A stretch of DNA of 64,000 nt from Chitinophagaceae bacterium (lineage in GTDB: Bacteria > Bacteroidota > Bacteroidia > Chitinophagales > Chitinophagaceae). Positions 54,373 to 62,551 of this stretch are shown in pieces (the stretch's first letter is position 1; the number at the start of each line of letters is the position of its first letter). Location: assembly GCA_004173355.1 (NCBI GenBank), contig SEAD01000009.1, positions 1-64,000 of the forward strand. The letters run 5' to 3'. Position numbers and translations under genes: made by a program. The notes beneath the pieces were generated by a model. It was not told the origin of the DNA and did no database searches. It saw nothing but the letters and a program-made list of their open reading frames with translations.

Positions 54373-55566
54373 ATGAAAAAATTCTACAACCTTGTCTGTG
54401 CCATCGGCCTGTTTGGTCCGCTGGCGGCCATTGGCCAGGAGGAGTTCATTGAACCCGCCTCACGCCCGCTCACCAGTTTCCAGTTTCGCCAGATCACAGG
54501 TGGGGTTGTGCTTTTCAAGGCCCTTTTCGATGACTCCCCCGACTCCCTCCAGTTTGTGCTCGACAGCGGAAGCAGCGGTATTTCCCTGGATTCCACCACC
54601 GCCGCCCGGCTGAAGCAGACACCGCTTCCTTCTGACCGGACGATCCGCGGCATTGCCGGGATCCGCCGGGTGAGTTTCCTGTACAACCGCAAACTGCATC
54701 TTCCCGGGCTGACCGTTGACAGCCTCAATTTCCATGTAAATGACTATTCGATGCTGACCAGTGTGTATGGCGAGCAGGTAGACGGGATTATCGGGTATGC
54801 GTTGCTGAGCCGCTTTATTATCAAACTCAACTATGACGACAATGTGATGCAGGTGTGCAGCCAGGGTACTTTCCGGTATCCCAACGGTGGTTTCATGATC
54901 AAACCCATGCTCAGCACCCTGCCCTTCCAGGTGGCAAGGGTGAAAGATGAAAGATCCGTGACCGCCCGGTTCCTCCACGATATCGGGGCGGGTGTGTGCC
55001 TGATGCTGTCGAAGGAATTTGCCGAGGATAGCGCCATACTCCAGAAAAAACGCAAGCTCCTTCCCAAGGAAGGCGAAGGTGTCGGGGGCAGTATCCGAAT
55101 GGATGTGACGGTGGTAAAGGAGTTGAAAATCGGTCCATACCGGTTCCGGAATATACCGACGTACATTTTTGACGACACCTATAATGTGACCTCGTATCCC
55201 ACGCTGGGCGGGCTGATTGGCAACGATATTTTCCGCCGGTTCAATGTAATCTTCAATTATGCCAAACGGGATATACATATCGTGCCCAACACCCATTTCA
55301 GGGATCCTTTTGATTATTCCTATTCCGGACTGGAGATTTACTTTGTGGATGGAAAAATCGTGGTAGGTGATGTATCGGCAAAATCCCCTGCGGAAAAAGC
55401 CGGAATGCGGGAAGGCGATATCATCGTGTCGGTCAACAATGATTTCAGCCAGAATTTCCAGCAATACAAAACCGCCCTCCAGGCGACCAATGCGAAGATC
55501 CGGATCATCGTAAACCGGCATGACGAACTGGTCCAGTTTGACTTCAAAATCAAGAGCATACTCTGA
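54373..55566 (+). CDS. Secreted retropepsin-like aspartyl protease with PDZ domain
   Basis: This 397-residue protein starts with a signal peptide (MKKFYNLVCAIGLFGPLAAIG). Two pepsin-like half-sites are visible, FVLDSGSSGI (64-67 DSGS) and FLHDIGAGVCL (203-206 DIGA), followed by a C-terminal PDZ domain (about 315-395; SAKSPAEKAGMREGDIIVSVN). Canonical aspartyl proteases have DTG at each site; here they read DSG and DIG, so activity is plausible but not certain. The ATG at 54373 starts the signal peptide. Confidence 0.85.
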   Translation: MKKFYNLVCAIGLFGPLAAIGQEEFIEPASRPLTSFQFRQITGGVVLFKALFDDSPDSLQFVLDSGSSGISLDSTTAARLKQTPLPSDRTIRGIAGIRRVSFLYNRKLHLPGLTVDSLNFHVNDYSMLTSVYGEQVDGIIGYALLSRFIIKLNYDDNVMQVCSQGTFRYPNGGFMIKPMLSTLPFQVARVKDERSVTARFLHDIGAGVCLMLSKEFAEDSAILQKKRKLLPKEGEGVGGSIRMDVTVVKELKIGPYRFRNIPTYIFDDTYNVTSYPTLGGLIGNDIFRRFNVIFNYAKRDIHIVPNTHFRDPFDYSYSGLEIYFVDGKIVVGDVSAKSPAEKAGMREGDIIVSVNNDFSQNFQQYKTALQATNAKIRIIVNRHDELVQFDFKIKSIL

Positions 55567-55677
55567 ATAACGGCCTGCGGTGTGCAGGAGAACCATCCTT
55601 TCCATAATTTTACAGCCCTGCCGGGATAATCCCGGCCTGCCCGAACCAACTGCCCCTAAAGCTGTTTTTAATAATCT

Positions 55678-56922
55678 ATGATACATTTCGAACGATTTAC
55701 CCTGAATAACGGGTTGAAGGTGATTGTGCACCAGGACACCTCCACTCCCATGGCCGTAATGAACGTGTTGTACGATGTGGGTGCCCGCGATGAAGACCCG
55801 GCCCGCACTGGTTTTGCCCACCTGTTCGAACACCTGATGTTTGGCGGATCTGTCAATATCCCCGGATATGACGAACCACTGCAGATGGCCGGCGGTGAGA
55901 ACAACGCCTATACAACAAACGATATCACCAACTATTATATCCAGCTGCCGGCTGAAAATCTCGAGACGGCTTTCTGGCTCGAAAGTGACCGGATGCTTTC
56001 ACTCGCCTTCGGCGAAAAAAGCCTGGATGTCCAGCGCAAGGTCGTATGTGAGGAGTTCAAGGAACATTACATCGCAAAACCTTACGGGGATGTATGGCAC
56101 AAGATGCGCGAGCTCGCGTACAAAGTGCATCCCTATCGCTGGATGACCATCGGTCAGGAACTCTCCCATATTGAAACCGCCAAACTCCAGGACGTAAAGG
56201 ATTTCTTCTTCAAACACTACCGACCAAGCAATGCGATACTGGTGGTTGCCGGTAATGTGACGGTAGAACGCGTGCGTGAACTGACAGAGAAATGGTTTGC
56301 CGATATCCCCTCCGGGGAAAAACCCCAACGTGCACTGCCACAGGAGCCGGTGCAGACCGAAGCACGCCGGCTGGAGATAAAAGCCGATGTGCCGGTCAGT
56401 GCATTTTATAAATCATGGCATATGCCTGCGAGGCTGGATGACCGTTACTACGCCATCGACCTGCTGTCGGATATTATCGGCGGCGGGGCATCATCCCGCC
56501 TGTACCAGGCACTGGTGAAAGAAAAGAAACTGTTTGTCAATATCCAGTGTTACCATTATGGTAGTACGGATGCGGGTCTTGTGACCATCGAAGGCAAACT
56601 CACTGCGGGAACCGATATCCGGGTAGCAGAAGAAGAAATTGAAAGGGAATTGCAGAAGCTGCGGGCCGAACCGATCAGCGTGGACGAATTGCAGAAGGTG
56701 ATCAACAAGACAGAAAGTATGATGGCCTTCGAGGACATGAGTGTGACCAGCCGTGCCGAAAGCCTCGCCTATTATGAGTTGCTGGGTGATGCCGGATGGA
56801 TGAACACCGAACTGGCGAAATATGAGGCAGTTACCGCCGAGGATATCCGTCGTGAAGCGGAGCAGATTTTTACCGAGGCCAATAGTAATACCATGTATTA
56901 CCTCGCGGCTTCGCAGAATTAA
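55678..56922 (+). CDS. M16 zinc peptidase, catalytic subunit
   Basis: This 414-residue insulinase-family peptidase has the inverted zinc motif HLFEH (H48-H52), the distal glutamate in VVCEEFKEHY (about 125) and a C-terminal domain with GGGASSRLYQALVKEKKL. No signal peptide is visible, so it is probably cytosolic. The following gene encodes a related subunit lacking the zinc motif, and bacterial M16B enzymes commonly work as active/inactive heterodimers. Confidence 0.92.
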   Translation: MIHFERFTLNNGLKVIVHQDTSTPMAVMNVLYDVGARDEDPARTGFAHLFEHLMFGGSVNIPGYDEPLQMAGGENNAYTTNDITNYYIQLPAENLETAFWLESDRMLSLAFGEKSLDVQRKVVCEEFKEHYIAKPYGDVWHKMRELAYKVHPYRWMTIGQELSHIETAKLQDVKDFFFKHYRPSNAILVVAGNVTVERVRELTEKWFADIPSGEKPQRALPQEPVQTEARRLEIKADVPVSAFYKSWHMPARLDDRYYAIDLLSDIIGGGASSRLYQALVKEKKLFVNIQCYHYGSTDAGLVTIEGKLTAGTDIRVAEEEIERELQKLRAEPISVDELQKVINKTESMMAFEDMSVTSRAESLAYYELLGDAGWMNTELAKYEAVTAEDIRREAEQIFTEANSNTMYYLAASQN

Positions 56923-56975
56923 ACAAGGTCGCAGGGACTGGCTACCGGCCGGCCCATCGCGTAAAATATATTTTG

Positions 56976-58259
56976 ATGAGTAAGACTTTACAGAGAAAAA
57001 ACGCACCGGCAATAGTGGATGCGGTCAACTTTGACCTCCACCTGAAACCCTACACAAAGTTCGTGTTACGGAATGGTGTTGAAGTGTACACTGTCAACGC
57101 CGGCGCTGAAGAAGTGATGTCGCTGGAGTTTGTGTTCAGTGCGGGCAATTCCTTTGAGGAAAAAAACCTGGTGGCCGCCACGGCCAATTTCCTGCTCAAA
57201 AACGGGACAGGCAGCAGGACTGCTTTTGAAATCAATGAGCAGGTGGATTACTACGGCGCTTACCTGAACCGTGCATGTTACAACGAAACAGCGACGGTTA
57301 CGCTTCATACACTGAGCAAACATATCGGGAAACTGCTTCCCGTTGTGCGCGATGTGATCACCGACTCACGCCTCCCGGAAGAGGAAATCGATATTTACCG
57401 TCAAAGCATGAAACAGCGCCTCCTCATGAGTCTTCGTAAAAGCGAATTCATTGCAGGCCGGCTGATCGATGCCTATCTCTACGGAGAAGACCACCCTTAT
57501 GGCAAGTATTCGAGGGAAGAAGATTTTGATGCGCTGCGGCGCGACGAGCTGCTTGCATTTTACCAGCAATATTACCGCGATGGTAAACTGGTCATTTTTG
57601 CAGCAGGACGCCTGCCTTCCAATCTCGAGGCTTTGCTGAATGAATATTTCGGAGACCTCTCCAATAATGACCGCACGGCACCGGATCGTTCAATTGTGGC
57701 GGCTGCAGAAAAAAAGGTAAGGATCATCAATGATGAAAACGGGGTGCAGGGTTCCATCCGTATTGCGAGGCCGTTTCCCAACCGCCATCATCCTGATTTC
57801 CAGAAGACACTTGTGCTCAACACGGTGTTTGGTGGTTTCTTCGGGTCACGACTGATGGAAAATATCCGTGAGGACAAAGGGTACACGTATGGCATCCACA
57901 GTTACCTGCAGAACCACATCAACCACTCTGCATGGATGATCGGTACTGAAGCCGGACGGGAAGTTTCCGAAGCCACCATTGAAGAAGTATACAAGGAGAT
58001 GGCAGACCTGCGCGATGAAATTATCGATGAGGAGGAATTGCTGCTGGTCCGCAATTATATGATTGGTGGTATACTGGGTGAACTCGACGGACCCTTCCAG
58101 ATCATTGCCCGATGGAAAAACATCGTGCTGAATGGAATGGATGAAAGTTATTTCTACAATTCAATCAATACCATCAAATCGGTGACAGCCGAGGAACTTC
58201 AGGCGCTGGCAAAAAAATACCTGAACCCTGAAGATTTTTACGAACTGGTTGTTGTGTAG
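56976..58259 (+). CDS. M16 peptidase-like inactive subunit
   Basis: This 427-residue M16-fold protein has no HxxEH; the equivalent segment reads TANFLLKNGTG. It keeps the substrate-binding C-terminal motif FGSRLMENIREDKGYTYGIHS with the Arg/Tyr pair. It most likely forms a heterodimer with the preceding catalytic subunit. The ATG at 56976 is preferred to a TTG one codon earlier. Confidence 0.9.
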   Translation: MSKTLQRKNAPAIVDAVNFDLHLKPYTKFVLRNGVEVYTVNAGAEEVMSLEFVFSAGNSFEEKNLVAATANFLLKNGTGSRTAFEINEQVDYYGAYLNRACYNETATVTLHTLSKHIGKLLPVVRDVITDSRLPEEEIDIYRQSMKQRLLMSLRKSEFIAGRLIDAYLYGEDHPYGKYSREEDFDALRRDELLAFYQQYYRDGKLVIFAAGRLPSNLEALLNEYFGDLSNNDRTAPDRSIVAAAEKKVRIINDENGVQGSIRIARPFPNRHHPDFQKTLVLNTVFGGFFGSRLMENIREDKGYTYGIHSYLQNHINHSAWMIGTEAGREVSEATIEEVYKEMADLRDEIIDEEELLLVRNYMIGGILGELDGPFQIIARWKNIVLNGMDESYFYNSINTIKSVTAEELQALAKKYLNPEDFYELVVV

Positions 58260-58277
58260 GCGCAAGTTGACTCAGTA

Positions 58278-59324
58278 TCAGGGCTGCACCGGCAGCTCGT
58301 CGATCACCTCGAGTTTCTTTTTCAGCTGCCGGCCAGGACGGAAACGTTTTGCAACCGTCACCCGGAAATTACCCGTGCGTACGAGGTACTCACGCTGGTT
58401 CGAGCCGTTAGTATTGAGGTTGTTTTCCACCCACGATACCGTTGCACTCCAAGTGTCGCTGTTGTAACCGGCCACTCCGCGCAGGGTGAAGTTCGGATTG
58501 ATGGCGGTTTGTTTTTCCTTGCCTGCCGATACTTTTTCCTTGTTGAAGCTTATATCTGCGTTGACTGTGGCGCTTGCTGTGAGGAACCAGTTCTGCCGGT
58601 ACACGAAAGTGTGGGCATACCCCGCACCCGGGCCGAACTCAACAAATGAAACCCGGCTGATACCCAGGGTTGAAAACTGGTTGTCGATCGTTGACGGTCC
58701 GAGTGCGCTGTCAGACTGGATTTTGCCGGCATATATTTCACCACCCAGCAGGAATGAACCTGCTGATTTTTTCTGCCATTCATTCTGCAGGAAACCTGCA
58801 CGGTATGAAAAACGGCTGGAATTAAAAATATGGTAGGCCGATGCGCCGATCAGCTGCACTTTCATATCCGGCCGGATATAGTAATCATTCGGGAGCGCAG
58901 CTTTCCCACGCGGGTTGAGGTAATAGCCTTTGTAAAACTGGCCGTACAGGTCAACCACCCATTTGCGCGCGTAGATATGCGACTGCAGGTCCAGCGTTTT
59001 TGTTTTCCCCTTCAGGTCCTTGTCGGTAAAGAATGGAAGTCCGATCCCGATGTTGAGTGTGGCGATGCCGTAGGTAGCACCTACCCCGAGTGCAAAGGGA
59101 TTATTGGGTGAATACCTGAATTTTGAACCGGGGGCATCGGCTGTCAGGTTGGTATATTTCTGCGAAAAAAACAACCTTCCCACCACCTGCCGCGGATAGG
59201 TTTGATAATAGGCGCTGTCATAGACATCATTTTTCTGTGCAGTGGATGTCAGGGCGGCCAGGCTAGCAACAACAACTACAAGAAGCTTTGGCAGCAGGGA
59301 ATTTTTTGGGAGATAGAAAAGCAT
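58278..59324 (-). CDS. DUF4421 family outer-membrane protein, copy 1
   Basis: This 348-residue protein has a signal peptide (LLPKLLVVVVASLAALTSTAQ) and a beta-rich body typical of the DUF4421 family: KFRYSPNNPFALGVGATYGIATLNIGIG, DLYGQFYKGYYLN, RFSYRAGFLQNEWQKKSAGSFLLGGEIY and a late NFRVTVAKRF. It is probably an outer-membrane beta-barrel of unknown role. The adjacent gene is a paralogue. Confidence 0.8.
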   Translation of the reverse strand: MLFYLPKNSLLPKLLVVVVASLAALTSTAQKNDVYDSAYYQTYPRQVVGRLFFSQKYTNLTADAPGSKFRYSPNNPFALGVGATYGIATLNIGIGLPFFTDKDLKGKTKTLDLQSHIYARKWVVDLYGQFYKGYYLNPRGKAALPNDYYIRPDMKVQLIGASAYHIFNSSRFSYRAGFLQNEWQKKSAGSFLLGGEIYAGKIQSDSALGPSTIDNQFSTLGISRVSFVEFGPGAGYAHTFVYRQNWFLTASATVNADISFNKEKVSAGKEKQTAINPNFTLRGVAGYNSDTWSATVSWVENNLNTNGSNQREYLVRTGNFRVTVAKRFRPGRQLKKKLEVIDELPVQP

Positions 59325-59370
59325 ACCCCTCAAGGTTAAAAAACTATGCCATAATGCCGGCCAGGCCCGG

Positions 59371-60411
59371 TCAGTAGGGGATCTTCTCAATCACCGAGTC
59401 GAGGTTTTTTTTCAGTTTGCCACCCGGTGTGAAGCGCCGGGCAAGTGTGATGCGGAAATCACCGGTCCGGAGGCTGTACAGCTCATCCGAGGAGCGGCCC
59501 TTCGCATTGGTGGTATTGTGCAGCCACGCGATGGTAAAGGCCCAGGACTCACTGTTGTACCCGCCCACTGCGCGGAAAGTGGCGTTGGGACTCAGGTTGG
59601 TGCGGTTTGCGGAACCACCGGCACCTTCTTCTTTTACGAAGCTGAGTCCTGTGTTGACGGTGAGGCTACCCGTTGCAAAAAGATGCTCTTTGTACACGAA
59701 AGTGTACGCATAACCGACTCCAGGTCCCAGTTCAAGCAGGCGGAAGCGTTTTACTCCCTGCTGCGGATAGAACGAGATCGCGCGGGTTGGCACCAGCGCA
59801 CTGTCTCCTTTGACGGATCCATAATATATTTCAGCGCCCACCAGTAATGAACCCGCCGATTTTTTCTGCCATTCAGTTTGCAGGAAACCCGCGCGGTAGG
59901 AAAAATTTTGCCCATTAAAAAGACGGTAAACGGAGAGACCCACCAGCCTTGTGCGGATGTCCGGTCTTGTCTCGAAGGTTTTGTCAGTGGTGCCCGGAGG
60001 CGCACCTACATTGAGGTAATAGCCGCGGTAAAACTGGGCATAGATATCCGTAACCCAGTCGCGCGGGTAAATATGTGTCTGGAAATCGAATGAACGTGTT
60101 TTGCCCCGTGCTTCCTTGTGTGGATTGAGGAAGGCAAAACCATAACCAAGCGTGAGGGAAAGGGCTTTGTAGCTGGCGTTCACCCCGAGGGTAGTGAGTG
60201 TATTCGGCTTGTAGCGTAAGTCCTGGATCCCATCCGGCCCGCCGAGGTAAAGCGATGTATATTTTTTGGCGAGATAGATCCGCCCGGTCAGTTGTTCTTC
60301 AAAAGCCTTATAGTATTCGTCTTTCTCCTTCACCGGCCGGGCCACTTGGGCATCGGTGGTCTGGCAGAGAAGCAGGATACTGGTAATGGCAAAGAGTTTT
60401 CGCATGGGCAT
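59371..60411 (-). CDS. DUF4421 family outer-membrane protein, copy 2
   Basis: This protein of about 346 residues is closely related to the downstream copy 1. It shares the family motifs DLRYKPNTLTTLGVNASYKALSLTLGYG, DIYAQFYRGYYLN, NFSYRAGFLQTEWQKKSAGSLLVGAEIY and FRITLARRF. A signal peptide (MRKLFAITSILLLCQTTDAQ) begins at the next ATG (60405). The two genes form a tandem duplication with 46 bases between them, probably one transcript. Confidence 0.8.
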   Translation of the reverse strand: MPMRKLFAITSILLLCQTTDAQVARPVKEKDEYYKAFEEQLTGRIYLAKKYTSLYLGGPDGIQDLRYKPNTLTTLGVNASYKALSLTLGYGFAFLNPHKEARGKTRSFDFQTHIYPRDWVTDIYAQFYRGYYLNVGAPPGTTDKTFETRPDIRTRLVGLSVYRLFNGQNFSYRAGFLQTEWQKKSAGSLLVGAEIYYGSVKGDSALVPTRAISFYPQQGVKRFRLLELGPGVGYAYTFVYKEHLFATGSLTVNTGLSFVKEEGAGGSANRTNLSPNATFRAVGGYNSESWAFTIAWLHNTTNAKGRSSDELYSLRTGDFRITLARRFTPGGKLKKNLDSVIEKIPY

Positions 60412-60530
60412 TGGGGTTAATGAATGGTGCGGCGATGGCATGTCATAAAGTAACTAAAAAATAATCCGCCTGCTGAATGATTTTTCAAAACGCAATTGGA
60501 GATTAGTCGGTAATCAATGAAATTCGCAGT

Positions 60531-62531
60531 ATGACCTTCGATCGCAAAGATTTGTCCAATGACCAGTTGCTGGCGTTTTATCGCAGCATTCTTTATCCAC
60601 GGATGATCGAGGAAAAGATGCTTATCCTGTTGCGGCAGGGTAAAATTTCAAAGTGGTTCAGTGGCATCGGCCAGGAGGCCATTGCCGTAGGGGCCACGCT
60701 GGCATTGCAACCCGATGAATGGATCATGCCGCTGCACCGCAACCTCGGTGTGTTCACCACCCGCAATATGCCACTGAGTGGATTGTTCCGGCAATGGCAG
60801 GGAGCACAGGAAGGATACAGTAAAGGGCGCGAACGCAGTTTCCATTTCGGGAACCGGGAGCATCATATCTGCGGAATGATTTCCCACCTTGGACCGCAGC
60901 TTGCGATAGCCGATGGTGTATCGCTTGCCTACAAGCTGCGTCAGGAACAGAAAGTGTCCCTTGCATTTACGGGTGAGGGCGGTACCAGCGAGGGTGATTT
61001 CCATGAAGCGCTGAATGTGGCGGCGGTCTGGGACCTTCCGGTAATTTTCCTGATTGAAAATAATGGGTACGGACTAAGTACACCAACAGACGAGCAGTAC
61101 CGCTGCATCAGTCTGGTGGACAAAGCACGCGGTTATGGGATGGAAGGTGTGCAGATTGACGGCAACAACCTGCTGACGGTGTATGATACTATCCGCGGTG
61201 TGCGCGATTACTGTATAAAAAACAAAAAGCCGTTCCTGATCGAAGCGCAGACCTTCCGGATGCGTGGACACGAGGAGGCGAGCGGGACTAAATACGTGCC
61301 TTCGTCGCTGTTTGATTTATGGGAGAAAAAAGATCCGGTAAAAAATTTCGAAGCCTTCCTGGTCCAGGCCGGTGTGTTGGATGAAGCGGCAGTGACTGCA
61401 ATCAGGGACGAGTTCAGGCATACTATTGAAACCGAACTGGAGCTGGCCGGGCAGGTGGCACCCGTGGTTGCCGATACACAGGCAGAGATCGCCGATGTAT
61501 ATGCACCTGTACCAGCGGCAGGAAATACCATCGACAATTCAGCCCCCGGTTTTGTGCCCGAAGGCAGCCGTGAGCTGCGCCTGATCGATGCAATAAAAGA
61601 AGGCCTCCACCAGTCGATGCAGCAGCAGGAAAAGCTGGTGCTGATGGGTCAGGATATTGCCGGATACGGCGGGGCATTTAAAATCACGGACGGCTTTCTT
61701 GCGGAATTCGGGAAGGATCGGGTACGCAATACACCGCTTTGCGAGAGTGCTATCCTGGGAGCCGCACTGGGACTGAGTCTTGAGGGGTTCAAGAGCATGG
61801 TGGAAATGCAGTTTTCTGATTTCGTGAGTGTGGGATTCAACCAGATCGTGAATAACCTGGCAAAAATCCATTACCGCTGGGGACAGAATGCCGATGTGGT
61901 GGTAAGGATGCCAAGCGGCGGTGGTGTGGGGGCGGGTCCGTTTCACTCCCAGAGCACAGAGGCCTGGTTTGTGCATACCCCGGGTCTTAAGGTGGTGTAT
62001 CCAAGCACCCCGATGGATGCAAAAGGGTTGATGATTGCGGCCATCAATGATCCCAACCCGGTATTGTTTTTTGAACACAAGGCACTTTACCGGAGTATCA
62101 GCGGTGCGGTACCGGAAGAATATTACGAAATTGAAATCGGCAAAGCCCGTCTGGTACAGGAAGGTTCCGACCTGTCAGTGATTACATATGGCAGCGGTGT
62201 GCACTGGGTTACGGAATATGCGGAATTACATCCAGGGGTTTCGATTGATATCCTGGACCTGCGCAGCCTGTTGCCGCTGGATTATGAGGCTATCCGTGCA
62301 TCGGTTGAACGCACGGGGAAAGTGATTGTGCTGCACGAAGACAGTCTCACCGGTGGTATTGGTGGTGAGATCGCGGCATGGATTGCAGAACATTGTTTTG
62401 ATAAACTGGATGCCCCGGTGCTGCGCTGCGCATCATTGGACACACCGATTCCCTTCAGTATTGAACTGGAAAAAAACTATATGGCGAATGCGAGACTGGG
62501 CGGAATGGTAGATCGCCTGCTTTCATATTAG
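60531..62531 (+). CDS. 2-oxoacid dehydrogenase E1, fused alpha and beta subunits
   Basis: This 666-residue thiamine diphosphate enzyme decarboxylates a 2-oxoacid in a branched-chain or pyruvate-type dehydrogenase complex. The alpha part carries the TPP motif from GEGGTSEGDFHEALNVAAVW to ENN (148-178) and RMRGHEEASGTKYVP. A linker at about 315-345 joins a beta part with GQDIAGYGGAFKITDGF, TPLCESAILGAALGLSLEG, MQFSDFVSVGFNQIVNNLAK and LRSLLPLDYEAIRASVERTGK. The fused form is common in Bacteroidota. E2 and E3 genes are not in the window, so the substrate stays open. Confidence 0.88.
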   Translation: MTFDRKDLSNDQLLAFYRSILYPRMIEEKMLILLRQGKISKWFSGIGQEAIAVGATLALQPDEWIMPLHRNLGVFTTRNMPLSGLFRQWQGAQEGYSKGRERSFHFGNREHHICGMISHLGPQLAIADGVSLAYKLRQEQKVSLAFTGEGGTSEGDFHEALNVAAVWDLPVIFLIENNGYGLSTPTDEQYRCISLVDKARGYGMEGVQIDGNNLLTVYDTIRGVRDYCIKNKKPFLIEAQTFRMRGHEEASGTKYVPSSLFDLWEKKDPVKNFEAFLVQAGVLDEAAVTAIRDEFRHTIETELELAGQVAPVVADTQAEIADVYAPVPAAGNTIDNSAPGFVPEGSRELRLIDAIKEGLHQSMQQQEKLVLMGQDIAGYGGAFKITDGFLAEFGKDRVRNTPLCESAILGAALGLSLEGFKSMVEMQFSDFVSVGFNQIVNNLAKIHYRWGQNADVVVRMPSGGGVGAGPFHSQSTEAWFVHTPGLKVVYPSTPMDAKGLMIAAINDPNPVLFFEHKALYRSISGAVPEEYYEIEIGKARLVQEGSDLSVITYGSGVHWVTEYAELHPGVSIDILDLRSLLPLDYEAIRASVERTGKVIVLHEDSLTGGIGGEIAAWIAEHCFDKLDAPVLRCASLDTPIPFSIELEKNYMANARLGGMVDRLLSY

Positions 62532-62551
62532 CTTTCATTCACGTACACTCT

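Noticed and set aside
54460-55833. A 457-codon minus-strand ORF opposite the aspartyl protease.
   Set aside because: It is antisense to a signal-peptide protein with clear protease and PDZ motifs and overlaps the M16 start; no domain is recognisable.
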